A program made the translations under genes and the position numbers. Below the pieces are notes generated by a model. It ran no database searches, had not been told where the DNA came from, and saw nothing but the letters and a program-made list of their open reading frames with translations. Shown here piece after piece: positions 1 through 11,965 of a DNA stretch of 64,000 bases (position 1 is its first letter; each line of letters starts with the position of its first letter). Location of the stretch: the NCBI GenBank assembly GCA_949775045.1, contig OX459110.1:12619741-12683740 (forward strand), given 5' to 3'. The stretch is from Metridium senile. Taxonomy: Eukaryota > Cnidaria > Anthozoa > Actiniaria > Metridiidae.

Positions 1-89
1 GCCATATATTGTATACTATCGACTCGAATCTGCAGGAATTAGTGGGGCTTTAAAATAAGAACTAGAATAATGTGCCGTATCAAATACAA

Positions 90-98
90 ATAATAATG

Positions 99-160
<62 letters not shown>
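90..160. repeat. (TAA)n microsatellite, left flank of a LINE fragment
   Basis: Almost pure AAT/TAA triplets. The array directly abuts the 5'-truncated LINE coding fragment that follows, and a second TAA array lies at the other end of that fragment. Positions 1-89 hold nothing recognised. Confidence 0.9.
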
Positions 161-164
<4 letters not shown>

Positions 165-809
165 AATAATAAAGTAAAGAAACTGCAAGGAGAGAATGAT
201 GATCTTAAATGCAGATTTTGCCACGATAAACACGAAAATATTACTCATATCATGTGCAGCTGCACTGCCATAGCCCAATCACTCTACAAATCTAGACATG
301 ACCACATGCTTAGGCCTGTATACTATGCAGTCCTAAAGAAGTTTAGATTGATCGATGATGAAGACAAAACAACACCCTGGCACAAAGAACCACCACCAAA
401 GAGCTGCATCGAAAACGAAAACGCAAAAGTGCTATGGGATATCCCCATTTATCAAGACACAGCACCAAGCAACGGAGCAAACAAACCCGACATTATCGTA
501 TGTGACAAAGCGTGCAAGCAATGGATAATATTAGAAGGAACTATCTGCAATGTAGGAACAATAAAACAAAGAGATGAAATGAAAACTGCTAAATATACCG
601 ACCTGAGATCAAGTCTCAAAAGACTGTATCCTGGCTATAAAATCACACAGGTCAACATTGTGTTTGACTTTTTAGCAGGATATCACGAAAATTTGATAGA
701 CAATCTCTCTAGCATAGGAATAACAGAAGGACTAACTATTATAAGAAAGTGCCAGAAATGGGTTATCTCACAGAACTGTGAGATTGTTAAACGTTTATAC
801 AATTATTAG
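161..809 (+). mobile_element. 5'-truncated non-LTR retrotransposon, restriction-like endonuclease C-terminus
   Basis: An open frame runs from the TAA array to a stop at 809; its isoleucine-rich start is only translated microsatellite. Real coding begins around 180. Visible in order: a Cys/His knuckle (CRFC...H...CSC, about 209-265), then a PD-(D/E)xK-like core with KPD near 487, a glutamate in ILEGT about 14 residues later, and a KTAKY lysine pair. This order (zinc knuckle, then endonuclease after the lost RT) is that of LINEs with a C-terminal restriction-like endonuclease (R2/R4/NeSL type). Flanking TAA arrays on both sides recall the R4-clade element Dong, which inserts into TAA repeats. 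The RT domain is absent, so the copy is dead. A second copy at 20.2 kb shares the C-terminal motif CQKW(V/I)ISQNCEIVK. The clade assignment is inference. Confidence 0.75.
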
Positions 810-922
810 ATATGATCATGTACATCTTTATAAGTTTAGACACACAGATATTTGCTTAGGCAATCTATGCCCGCAATATTTGTTTACAGAATGTAAAAAC
901 ATAGTCTGAAGTTTAAATAAAC

Positions 923-960
<38 letters not shown>

Positions 961-1016
961 TAATAATAAATAATAAAAATAATAATAAATAATAATAATA
1001 AATATAATGATAATAA
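810..1016 (+). mobile_element. LINE 3' UTR and (TAA)n tail
   Basis: Short AT-rich 3' UTR after the endonuclease stop, with an AATAAA near 916, running into an imperfect TAA array (about 923-1016). The copy at 20.2 kb has a matching end (AGTTTAAATAAAC then TAA repeats), so this is the element's 3' terminus and not chance. Confidence 0.7.
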
Positions 1017-2339
1017 TAGATTCAATGTCTCAGTGCGCTTGCGCAAATAAAGTTTAATAAACAACAGCTTTTACTCTGAGTTAATCGGAACTCACCCAAA
1101 ACGTGACCGATGGTGGCGGTGGCGGTGCGAACAGTTGTGTTATGTCGGTAGTAATTTTGCCTCTCAGCGCAGCGCCGTGCGGTACCACGCCGTGTATACC
1201 AAGCGGGATCACAGTCATTCATGTAATTACTTGGTAATATAGGCGTATATAAACACTCCTTTTAAGCACACGAAAATTTGTCAAAAGACGCCAGAGCTTT
1301 ACCTCATCTGAAAAATTATCGCGGACACTCAGTTGTAATAATGAAATACAATAAATAAATCACTCTTTTCACGTCTCAAATCTTCTAGCTGGCTGGACAC
1401 GTATATTGTACTCTATCAATCGTTGCGCTCTAATAATAATGATATTAATAATATAATATGCAATTTGTATAGCGCCTTTTCAAGTCTGCTAGCTCTCGGC
1501 GCTTTACAATAATAATTTATAAAAGTCAGTTTAGAAGATCTAGAAACATCACATTTGAGTTAAGCTAATGTATAGAAAAAACTAATTACAAAAGGTAGAT
1601 TTTAAATAAATGTGTTTACAGATTTTATTTAAAAGTTTGTAAACTAGAAGAGGAACTGATGCTTGAATATTATTATTGTTAGTATGATTTATCATAATAA
1701 AAACGCCTACAACTAAAAGATGTTGTGACAACGTATTTTAGCTGTACGTGTTATATGAGCATAACAATTTGTTGCAGTGGTAAATGAGGAAATGGATATT
1801 CCTTTAAAAACGCGTAATAAATTACACATTGTATTTATATTACGGACATCCTTTCGCCCAGCTTAATTTAGAATTGAAATAAAAGAAATATAAATTATAA
1901 AGATTTATTGGAGCATGCGATATATGATATGATAGCGTATCTGTGTTTACTTCAAAGACTGAAAAACAGACGAGAGAGAGAAGGAAAAAGAATGAAATTC
2001 CGTCGAGTTCCAAGAAAACATATGCAGCAAAATAGCTCAGTAGTTTGTTTTACTCATATTAGGTTTTTTAAATATTCCAATTATCATTAATTATTACCAA
2101 CTTTGACACAAATTTTAAATTGATAAAAAATAGGCATCAATAATACATCACATCTTTGTTTCACATTAAAATATTTCGCATTAATCTTAATTTAAAAATC
2201 TCAACTTCGTTTCTCTATTATTTCTATCTCATTCCATCACGGACTTGAACGTTTTTGGTCATATTTTCTAAGTCTAATATTAATCTAAACCATATTTGTT
2301 TTACTTTAGTGTTTGCCTAAGGCTTCTTTAAAGATTCAT
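1017..2339. other. Non-genic stretch with repeat fragments
   Basis: No gene recognised. About 1345-1400 matches the 3' end of SINE family A on the minus strand. About 1448-1525 is a small repeat with TATAGCGCC...GGCGCTTTACAA ends. About 1770-1860 resembles the right half of the inverted-repeat element at 12592-12871. Confidence 0.45.
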
Positions 2340-2369
2340 GAGAATTATTGCCATAAATACGTGATTTTG

Positions 2370-3120
2370 GCGAAAAGCGGGTGAAAATCCCCACCGATGT
2401 TTACAAAAAACCATGCTGGCAGCGAGTTAAATACTAGTCGACAATATCGTTAGCCAAGGTGTTAATTAAGATATGATTTCCAAGGTTTGATTTTCCAATT
2501 TCTTTGTTTTCAAAACGTTTTGAGGACGTTTTGAGAGGGCGAAAATCCCCACCGATGTTTATAAAAAACCATACTGGCAGCGAGTTATAAAAGTAGTCGA
2601 CAATATCTTTCGCCAAGGTGTTAATTAAGATAATTTCCAAGTTTTGTTTTTTAAAATTTCTTCAGTTTTCAAAACGTTTTGAGTCCGAAATACTTGAATA
2701 TTTTTTCCTAAATTCAACTTCTGTCTTATCCAATGTATACATTGAATAAAAACAACTTTTCAGACAGTGTAGAAATTGAACAATTCTTTGATATATTTAT
2801 ATAATTTCCAAAGTTGTTTTTCAAATTTCTTTGTTTTCAAAACGAGTACGATATATCTGAATATCATTTCCTAAATTTAACTTCTGTCTTATCCAGTATA
2901 ACTTTGAATTAAAACAACTTTTTAAAAAGTGTAAAAATTGAACAATTATTTGATATATTGATATAATTTCCAAAGTTGTTTTCCAAATTTCTTTGTTTTC
3001 AAAAGGAGTACGATATACATGAATATTGTTTTCTAAATATCCCGAGACAACTTCGGTCTTTTTCAGTGTAACCTCAAATTAAAACAACTTTTCAGACAGT
3101 GTAAAAATTGCAGTATTATT
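2370..3120. repeat. Two adjoining tandem repeat blocks
   Basis: First block: two copies about 159 bp apart, sharing GAAAATCCCCACCGATGTTT (2382 and 2541). Second block: three diverged copies of about 165-170 bp, each with TTTTCAAAACG/GG followed by AACTTCTGTCTTATCC (starts near 2660, 2833, 2996). No coding signal. Confidence 0.75.
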
Positions 3121-4015
3121 TTATATATTGACCATTATCGCGTTCAAAGGATCGTTTCTCATTGGCGATGATTTTTTAATGTGAATGCACAGCGCGCGCG
3201 AGCTTTCATATTGATGAAAAAGATATCTTGATCTTGATCACAATAAGCCACATACCGCTGTAAAATCAGCTAATGAAACGCTCAATATGTGAGCTTTACT
3301 TAAGGGATTTGTATTAGGCCTTAATTTGTTGGCCGGTTTAATAGTTTGAGTAACGATTTAAATCTGTGTTTTTCAAAGTATAAGTGTGGTGCCGCTGATA
3401 GCAAGTTACGCATGCACGTTTTTCTATAAAATCGTGATTTTCGGTTGGTCAGGATTTCGTTTACCCAGGCAACAACAGTGGCGTTGATGCTATCAGTAAC
3501 ACATTGTAATTGATTGAAAGGAGTCTGCGCAAACGAACGGAAAGTACTAGGGTGTTTTTTTAAACAATTACTCTTTTAATCATAGATGTCGACAATGGCA
3601 TCAAGTGATGGGCTTTCATAATCAACTCAACTGAGTAGACACGAAGATTAATAGTTTAGCAGTGTTGAAGTAAAACTGAAAGACGTAGACACTTCCACAT
3701 CACAAGTCGACAGAGATCCTAAGGAGAAGCACTGTTTTGACTATAGTGAGAATTCAACGAATCCTCAAAACATTTTTCTGGGACCATTGAACTTCATAAC
3801 ACCTGTCCAAGTTATTGTTTCTAAAAAGGAAGTCTATGATGTGATCGATAGTTAACAAGGTTTTAAAAAGAAACGGAGATAGAATCCCTAGCAGTTGAGA
3901 AAGCGCCTGTCAAAAGCCAAACTAGTCTCGCATCACTTACTAGAGGAGACTCAAGAAGCGCCGAAGGCTTTCAAGAAAATATAATTCCTTTCGCCGATGT
4001 TGAATTAGTTAAGCC
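3121..4015. other. Region upstream of the GPCR
   Basis: No repeats or coding exons recognised. It should contain the promoter and 5' UTR of the GPCR at 4016, possibly with a non-coding exon; no TATA box or start site can be assigned with confidence. Confidence 0.35.
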
Positions 4016-5119
4016 GTGCAATTGAGTGAAATCACGCGTCTTTACAAAATGTCGACTTCGCAGCTTGCTTCAAACCTTACTAACCACACCGTTTACTCGA
4101 CAAGTGCTTGTTTCTTTGTGAAATGTCAGTTTAATGATGCAGAGAGAATTGCAATTGTGATTATGTACTTTTTGACGTTCGCTGTTTCTCTGGTGGGCAA
4201 CTCAACGGTGTGCTACATCATTGTTAAATCACGAAAACTTAACAAAAGCTGTACCACCTTTTCCATTCTAAACTTGAGTATTGCAGATTTGTTTATCACA
4301 GTTTTCGCAATTCCCCTGCAGACAATTGACATGTATATCGTCGGTAGCTGGACGTTTGGTTTATTTATGTGTCGTTTTATATACTTCTTGCAGAATGCTG
4401 CAATGGTGGCGACGATTCTTATTCTTGTTACTATCAGCATCGAGAAGTTTCTGGTTGTGTGCTTTCCGTTTCAATCGCGTGTGTATCGTGATTCGTTTCG
4501 TTATGCGATATACGTTATGTGGTTAATCGCCATAGTTGATTCGGCAGCAGTTTCAACCTTGAAAGTCACTCAAGAAATTGGTGGAAAAACGCTCTGCTTT
4601 TTTGCCTGGCCTAAAGGATCGTTCAAAAGATCCTACGTAATAGGACATGGAACTGTGTTTTTCTTTATTCCTCTGATTCTCATGACCTGCCTACACTGCG
4701 TAACCATTGCGGCTATCCAGAAGAAGACCACACATCGCATCGACGGGAACAAGACGGTCATACGCATGAACATTCGCAAGCTCAAACGACGCCGCAAAGC
4801 TGTTACAATCCTTGTAATGATCGTCTTGCTCTTTACGATTTCTTGGGGCCCTCTTCTTTCAATCTCAATGTGGGAGGCTTTCGCTGATAGAGTGGATGTG
4901 AAGTATTTCAAGGTGTTGAATCAAGTGTTTGTCGTATCGATGTTTTTGGTGTATCTTACTTCAGCGTTGCATCCTATTATATATTGTTTCCTGGGAAAAC
5001 AGTACCGACGTGCGATGAAGCAGTCCTTATGGAAGAAGAACAATACTTCAAACACTCGCTTCTCACCGAGAGAGAATCAACCCGCAGCGATTCCTTTAAG
5101 GAACATGGACATGACCTAG
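4016..5119 (+). CDS. Class A (rhodopsin-like) G protein-coupled receptor, single exon
   Basis: 367 residues, complete and intronless. Seven hydrophobic segments are visible. The N-terminus has two N-glycosylation sequons (N20, N23). TM1 carries GNS (N62), TM2 LSIADL (D91), and C119/C194 are placed for the usual TM3-ECL2 disulfide. The TM3 end reads IEKF (143-145 = EKF) in place of DRY, TM6 has SWGP (276-279), and TM7 has HPIIY (319-323) in place of NPxxY. IL3 is short and basic (RKLKRRRK). The tail is short, with no obvious palmitoylation cysteine. Layout and motifs suggest a peptide-type class A receptor, but the ligand cannot be read from sequence. The first ATG is used; a second in-frame ATG at 4049 (residue 12, after a purine) is an equally plausible start. 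Single-exon class A receptors of uncertain ligand are common in cnidarians. No other host gene lies within about 18 kb. Confidence 0.9.
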   Translation: MQLSEITRLYKMSTSQLASNLTNHTVYSTSACFFVKCQFNDAERIAIVIMYFLTFAVSLVGNSTVCYIIVKSRKLNKSCTTFSILNLSIADLFITVFAIPLQTIDMYIVGSWTFGLFMCRFIYFLQNAAMVATILILVTISIEKFLVVCFPFQSRVYRDSFRYAIYVMWLIAIVDSAAVSTLKVTQEIGGKTLCFFAWPKGSFKRSYVIGHGTVFFFIPLILMTCLHCVTIAAIQKKTTHRIDGNKTVIRMNIRKLKRRRKAVTILVMIVLLFTISWGPLLSISMWEAFADRVDVKYFKVLNQVFVVSMFLVYLTSALHPIIYCFLGKQYRRAMKQSLWKKNNTSNTRFSPRENQPAAIPLRNMDMT

Positions 5120-5219
5120 GTCAAACAACGGTGATTTAAATGAGATAGAAAAGAATGAAAAGAAAAGAAAAAATGGGAAGAGGTGGAAAAAATTAAAAAC
5201 ATAAAATTAGATTGAGAAG

Positions 5220-5400
5220 GAAAAACGAAAGAAAGAAAGAAAGAAAGAAAGAAAGAATTTAAGAAAGACAGACAGACAGACAGAAAGAAAGGAAGGAAGG
5301 AAGGAAAAAAGAAAGAAAGAAAGAAAGAATCAGAGAAAGAAAGAAAGAATCAGAGAAAGAAAGAAAGAATCAGAGAAAGAAGGGCGAAAAGATCGGAAAA
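5220..5400. repeat. Purine-rich (GAAA)n / (GACA)n / (GGAA)n tract
   Basis: Long one-strand purine tract beginning about 100 bp after the GPCR stop, with three copies of a short GAATCAGAGAAAGAAA unit near its end. Simple repeat. Confidence 0.9.
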
Positions 5401-6460
5401 ACGAAAGAAAAAAATATACATGAATTACAAAGAAAAGAATAAAATCAGTAAAGTATAATGCAAAGAAAGGGAGAAACAATTAAAGCAAGATAAGATAAGA
5501 CGAAAAGATATATGAATACATATTAAATGCAAAAATTAAAACATATATAAAGGGCCCGAAAAGGAGGTAAAGAAGCAACTGCATGCATGAAGAAAAATGT
5601 ATATATAATATGAATAATGCTTATATAAATGAAAATAATGTTAACTGAAAAACTTCATTTTCCATTGAAAACAAAGACATTCAGAGAATAGTAACTTAAT
5701 CACCGGATCTATAATAGAATACTGAAGAAAACAGACGCAAGCAAAGTACGTCAAATTCGTACAAAAAAGCGATAAAAACAGAAAACAATTGTAGCTGATT
5801 ATAATAGCCCTATTAAGGTTTCAAAAACAATTAAAAATATACAGAAACAGATGTGAAAATATAGCGTCTATGCTGTAAAAAGTACGTACATTTTGCACAA
5901 TGTACACTTTGAATTTGTCAGTGTTGCTCAGTTATTATGGATATTATATTCCATATATTTGAGTTATTATTCAAGAGCTAAAAAAATTGCACATTAAACT
6001 AAATGTATATAATAAATATAATAAGGTATAAAACCATAATCATTTGAAAGATATTTCGGTATTTTTTTTGCAATTAGTGTACTTCATTTTATTGCTCTAT
6101 AAGTATTTTGTTATTATATATATATACTCACTTCAGACAATGTCATTTCTACTCGGAATATTAAAAACAAATTCTGCTAATTAGTTCCAAAAAAATTTGA
6201 AATAATTCGCTATCATTGCTGCATTAAAAAACATTTTGCTTAACTAATGAATAGTGTTAATTTTGTTGTTTATAATGATTAAAGTTGACTGTTCTTGTAG
6301 TCATTGCACGAACGTAACCCACTGACTTCGCTTCATATTTCAATTTAAAAAAAAATAATCATTGAAAAATATCATTGATTTAAACCTTTTGCAACATGTT
6401 TTTTAATAAACAACCAAATCAACACTAAGTTAGCTTTGATATTTTTAAGTTTTTTAATTC
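5401..6460. other. AT-rich non-genic stretch
   Basis: No gene, hairpin or repeat family recognised. It may contain the GPCR 3' UTR; no polyadenylation site can be assigned safely. Confidence 0.3.
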
Positions 6461-6464
6461 TAAA

Positions 6465-7010
6465 TTAAAATGACTTGGTTTATTTTGCTCAATAAATAAT
6501 TTTTGTGCTCTCTTCTTTATTAAAAATTTCCACAGTCAGTCATGCAATTCTCCATTTTTTAATTCAACATTTTCCCAGAGATATAAGAGCTTTACCACGC
6601 AACATTAATAACTAATTGAAAATGCCTCGGTATATTTAGCTTAATAAATATTTTTTGTGTTTTCTTTTTTGCTAATAATTTCCACACATAAATTCTCCTC
6701 ATTTCTTCATTCCGCATTCAGTTCCACAGAAAGCAAGAAAATCGTTTCCAGTGACAGAATTAACAATATAACCTAAATATATTTTGCTTACTAAACAATT
6801 TTAGCTTCTTTTTTCTCGGTTAAAAATCTCCATAGTAAATTCTTCATTTCACGTTTTCCTAGAAATAAATATATTCATTGCCATTACATATTAAAAACAA
6901 AAGAACCAATTTAAAACGCTTCGACACACTTTGCTTACCAAATAATATCGTGATGTTTTGTTATTTTTTGTAAATATTACTATAGTAATTTCTCTAGGTG
7001 CTCATTGTAC
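6465..7010. repeat. Diverged tandem repeat, about four copies of roughly 160 bp
   Basis: Each copy has a TTTTGCTTA/CAATAAATA-like segment, a T-rich run, then AA(T/A)(T/C)TCCA(C/T)A and a C/T-rich end (copies near 6475, 6640, 6780, 6925). Strongly diverged; no coding signal. Confidence 0.5.
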
Positions 7011-7027
7011 ACTTCCTGCAAATTCAA

Positions 7028-7345
7028 AATAATAAATAAATATCATTTGAAAAGCCCACAGGTTCATGACTTTCCTGAGTAAAAAGTAAACATGACTTCC
7101 CCAAGATTAATGAAAATACTCCGACGTCAACTTCACTAGGGCAGAAACTAGACAAAACAAACCTGGGGAAACGTGAAAATTAAAATTAAAAATAATAAAT
7201 AAATATCATTTGAAAAGCCCCACGGTTTCATGACTTTCCTGACGGTAAAGAGTAAACATGACTTCCCCAAGATTAATGAAAATACTCCGACGTCAACTTC
7301 ACTAAGGTAGAAATTAGACAAAACAAACCTGGGGAAACATGAATT
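7028..7345. repeat. Tandem duplication, period about 161 bp
   Basis: Two near-identical copies starting with AATAATAAATAAATATC (near 7028 and 7191) and ending in ACAAACCTGGGGAAAC. A minus-strand open frame across it is not convincing as a gene. Confidence 0.85.
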
Positions 7346-7725
7346 CACTTCCTCTTTCCTATCTAAACATGTACATAAGTAGATATTAGACGAAGATAGA
7401 TAGATAAAGCGATGTATAGTAGTAGTATTGAAAAAAAAATCAATATGAAACACTGTATGAAAGGAAATTGTTGCAGTCTTATTGTTTCTGGGAGCCATTA
7501 GTCACTATCAGACAAGTAAAGTTGAAATGAGATTTCAAGTGCCACATCCATAAAATGAAAATAGAATTGTTGCTACCTTTACGTTTTTGGTGGTCGTTGA
7601 TCACTACGATAGACAAGTGAAGTTAATTGTAATGTGGAAGAGTGCAAACAATATCCATGAAATATAATTACGTGGAATATAATTACACAAGAAAAAATAG
7701 ATATGATTTTCGTTTGTGTTGATAA

Positions 7726-8310
7726 GTATTCCACAGTAGCCATTTGATGGAAATAGTGTTTTTATTTCACAAAAGCAATTTTATGTTATTTTGTGGAAAT
7801 TCCTCTTTACTACAGTAGTGACTTAATTTTATTTCATGGATATAGTGTTTGCGCTGTATTCCACAGTAGCAACTTGACTTTATTTCATGGATATAGTGTT
7901 TGCACTCTATTCCACAGTAGCAACTTGACTTTATTTCATGGATATAGTGTTTGCACTCTATTCCACAGTAGCAATTTGATTCTATTTCATGGATATAGTG
8001 TTTGCGCTGTATTCCACAGTAGCAACTTGACTTTATTTCATGAATATAGTGTTTGCACTCTATTCCACAGTAGCAATTTGATTCTATTTCATGGATATAG
8101 TGTTTGCGCTGTATTCCACAGTAGCAACTTGACTTTATTTCATGGATATAGTGTTTGCACTCTATTCCACAGTAGCAATTTGATTCTATTTCATTTAAAT
8201 AGTGTTTGCGCTCTATTCCACATGTACAGTAGCAACTTCAATTGATTATATTGCATGGATATAAAACTTGATTATGAATAAAGTGTTTGAACTCTATCTC
8301 ACAGTAACAT
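7726..8310. repeat. 51-bp minisatellite with A/B alternation
   Basis: About eight well-preserved 51-bp units (7805-8230) plus decayed units on both sides. The unit contains TATTCCACAGTAGCAA and TTTCATGGATATAGTG. Since 51 is a multiple of 3, one frame stays open for 150 codons (17-residue repeats), but nothing suggests expression. Units partly alternate between GCGCTGT and GCACTCT variants, giving a 102-bp higher-order period. Confidence 0.9.
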
Positions 8311-11300
8311 CTTGATTGTACTTCTATGGTGTTTTTGCTACCTCGTTACAACTTAGCTGCTGAGCAATAATACCCAATAACAGTAATAACAGCTGGACTT
8401 GTAATAATGATTACCAAATATTTTATTCAAAGATCATTTGTGTTTCTTTGTTTATATTTTAATTGTTGCAACTTTAATCGTCCATGATAATATAAATTGC
8501 AGCCATTAAAAAAACAATTTTTGCTTCTGGCAATTTTATTCTCTTTGGCGGTGTACTTTTTGAGCATAATCTTTTGTTATTTAACAAACAAACAAAACAA
8601 TATCAGATCTCCAAGGAAAATAACAATAAAATATCAATTAATAATATATTATGAACGACTTAATAAAAAGGTAAGAAATGTAGAATTAAAGGTGAAGAAA
8701 GAAAGTTAAAAAGTGTTCAACATAGAACTAAATAACTTTGCGCGCAAAACAACCTATACAACTCCATTTTCAGTTGTCATACAAAAACTAATTTCATGAA
8801 GAAAAAACTGATATTGTGTTTTGAATGAAAGATAGCACAATTAATTAGTCAAATATATAGTTTCTGCGGATTCGGTGGCTTTGAAATATTATATATTAGA
8901 ATTCAATTTCTTGTTTTCGGAGAGGAAACACATAACATGTAGATATTTTGCAAAGGAGTTTTAATTAAACTCGAAAATAATTGTAAATAAGAGACTGCAC
9001 GAGAAATATCATTGTAACAATGAATTGTGACATTAAGCAAATAAATTCTTAGTCCTAGAGTTTTGGCTTTTTGACTTTAGGAAATGTTGTATTTAGTTTA
9101 ATAATGAGTTCAAATGTTCGGCTTTTGAAAATGGATGCATTTTATCTTTCTTCCTTAGCTGAATATGTCAGTCAGAATTCAGATATCGTGACATTTTATC
9201 TATTTAAAAAGAGTGGTTTTCACTGATTTGTGAAACACACTTTGGCTTATTTAATACTTTTATTACTAATTCTTCTTTTCTTTTGTATTTATTGCAGATT
9301 AGTTTTCCCAAACCTGTGAAATACACTTCAGATTATTTAGTATTAATCAACTAAGTCTTTTGTTTGTTTGTTTGTAATGTTTGTTTGTAATGTTGAGTGG
9401 TTTTAATGAATAAACATGCAAGCGAAAAAAGAATTTTATAATTGCAACAAGAACCATAATTACACATTATGGTTTATGTTAGTGCTATTGCTTAATCAAT
9501 ACCTATTACAATAAAATGCAATCAAAGTTCCAGCTCTATTAAATATCGCAGTTTGTTTAAACAGTCGACAAGCACTCAAAGCGACGATTATTGCGTCCTT
9601 TAGTGGTCACTATAATCCTATTTGAAACGAAAAAAGGCGGTCGAAAACACACAAAAAGCACGAAAATCCTCTAATGCCACCTTAAATTTTTATTCTCAAA
9701 GGTACTTATTTAAAAATCAATAACTCGGTAAAGTTGCGGTCTTGTTATGACTCAAAAATAGCCTAAAGACGCCAACTTTCGCCATAATGTGGCATTTAAA
9801 AAGCGAAGAAGATAAAAAACCTCTTCAAAAAACGACAAAAATTAGTGTTGCCAAGCAACAGTGACGTCAACGGTTACATCTTTTTTTCACCTCGAAAAAA
9901 AAAACAGAATCAAAGTTAACTGAAATGAAGGCAACTTTGTACCTTTTGGCTAAAAATGGAAAGTAATTGTATTATTTTGGAAGTAAATTAAATATTTTTT
10001 GGTCATTAAAATTGCAAACAGTATTTTTTTTAATAAGTAAAAAGGAAAACAATTTTTACTTGTTTAAAATATCGTCTTCATTTCGTTGCATAAAAAACGT
10101 ATTTTATACATGCATTTTTTTAATATTTGAATGCGTTTCATATTTTTGTAATTATGCAAAAATGAGGACCTTTATGATCAAAGTATTTCAACTGATATTT
10201 ACTTTAAAATAATTTACCATAAAGCTAAAATAAAAAAAAGTATTGCTTAAAATTGTGTATACAATTTCCAATAATAATTCATATCTTTGTCGGTTGGAGA
10301 AGATTATCATAAGTGCAACTATTTGCTTCCTGCTTGCCTTTTACGAAATAGAAAATGTTTATTCTGTAATCATGAATAATCAAAAAGCAAAACAAAATAT
10401 CTTTTTTACGTTAATTATTTTCATCATCTTGATTCAATATTATGCATCAAGTTTCTTAATTTTTCAGACCGATAAGTTATCTAAAGATAGAGTTTTATTT
10501 TATGAGATGAAAAGAAAAACTTGCTTTAAAATGTACAACTGTTTTTTTGCGTTTAATTGTTGTTAGTTTAAGATAAATATTACGACAATATTGATGACCA
10601 CGGGCTTTGTCAATTTTACTCAAAGCTAAGTCATGGCCTAAAAAAAAAAAAAAAAACAGATCAGCGAAAATTGAACTTTCTAATTTTGCAGTAACATAAA
10701 TCCTGTTTACTTGACACTACTGAAATATTTACAAAAAAATATTAATTTTCTTTTTATGTCATTCATTAGTAATCACCATCAGTGTTTTTCGGTGCCAAAA
10801 CTATCATTAAAAACACACGTACTTTTGATGTTTTCCCCGGCTCCCATTACAATCATACATTTGAGCGATTTGTTTATTTTGGGGGGAAAGTTTAGGCGGA
10901 TTATTTGTCTTGTTATTGTCTAAATATACAGACCGTTTGTCAATTGTAGTGACAATGTCAAACTATAATCATTTGCTCGCAGAAATATTGGCATTGTTGA
11001 CATTTAAAAATAGAAGCAAAATATTCTCCTATATCCACGAGTTAATATTGTCGACGTAATCCACGTGTTCGCCATGGAGGCACTAGACCATCTTACAGTT
11101 CGTGTGGTTTAAGAAAACCTCAGCCTCAATGATTCATGATATTTGTTTTAGTCTTTGGGTGCTTTCCAATCAACCAAAAAAAATCGGAAATTCCGGGTGG
11201 AAATTTTAATGGAAATTAAGATTATTCCAGAAAAAGTTTGAAAAAAAATGTGGTTTGAAAACGAGCCTTTGGGGTTTTTATATATCTTTTTCAAAAATCT

Positions 11301-11589
11301 CGGTAAAACCGAAAATATTTGTATTGCATGCACACACTTTGCCTAGTTTATAGTTCTCCTGGCCATCAACTGCAGTTATTTTGTTTAAATATAGTGACTT
11401 GCGACAAGTCATTTTTATTAAAATTGATATTGAAGTTTATCAAACTGGAACAGTCTTTTCCATTCTAACCGGTATTTTTGATGAACGGAAAGCGCCCTTT
11501 GTCTACAGTGAGCCCGTAAGACCTTGGACATTTAAAGTGATACATTTCCTAGATCACCACGTACGGACTCTAGTCAAATTTAAAAGACT
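8311..11589. other. AT-rich non-genic stretch
   Basis: Several short open frames occur, but all are strings of AT-rich codons without domain, repeat or codon-bias support. A poly-A run lies at about 10641-10656. No mobile element recognised. Confidence 0.4.
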
Positions 11590-11965
11590 ATTTTAAATGG
11601 TATCTAGATAGAGAAAATATATATCCAACACTATATTAGATGAGCCGGCGTCTGCGCAGGAGACCAGATTGAAAGGAGAGAACATTGAAATGAGCTCAGT
11701 GAATGAAATCATTACCAGAATGCTTTTCGAATTTGAAACATAGAAAAAGAAGAGGAGGGAAGAAAATAAAATAATAAAAAAGTAATCTTTGTAGATAGGG
11801 AAAATATCCAACACTATACTAGATGAGCGTCTGCGCAGGTGACTATGTTGAAGAAAGAGAACCTTGAAATGGACTCAGTGAATAGCATAATTACCAGAAT
11901 GCTTTTCGAATTTGAAACAGAGAAAAAGAAGAGGAGAGAAGAAAATAATAAAAAAGTAATAGAGA
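11590..11965. repeat. Tandem duplication, period about 185 bp
   Basis: Two copies containing TCCAACACTATA, GCGTCTGCGCAGG and ACCAGAATGCTTTTCGAATT in the same order. No protein-coding support. Confidence 0.8.

Noticed and set aside
4213..4911. Several short frames on both strands
   Set aside because: Shadows of the GPCR coding sequence.
7148..7498. 116-codon minus-strand frame
   Set aside because: Half of it lies in the 161-bp tandem duplication and it resembles no family.
10243..10566. 107-codon AT-rich hydrophobic frame
   Set aside because: Composition is explained by AT-rich DNA; no recognisable family or gene context.
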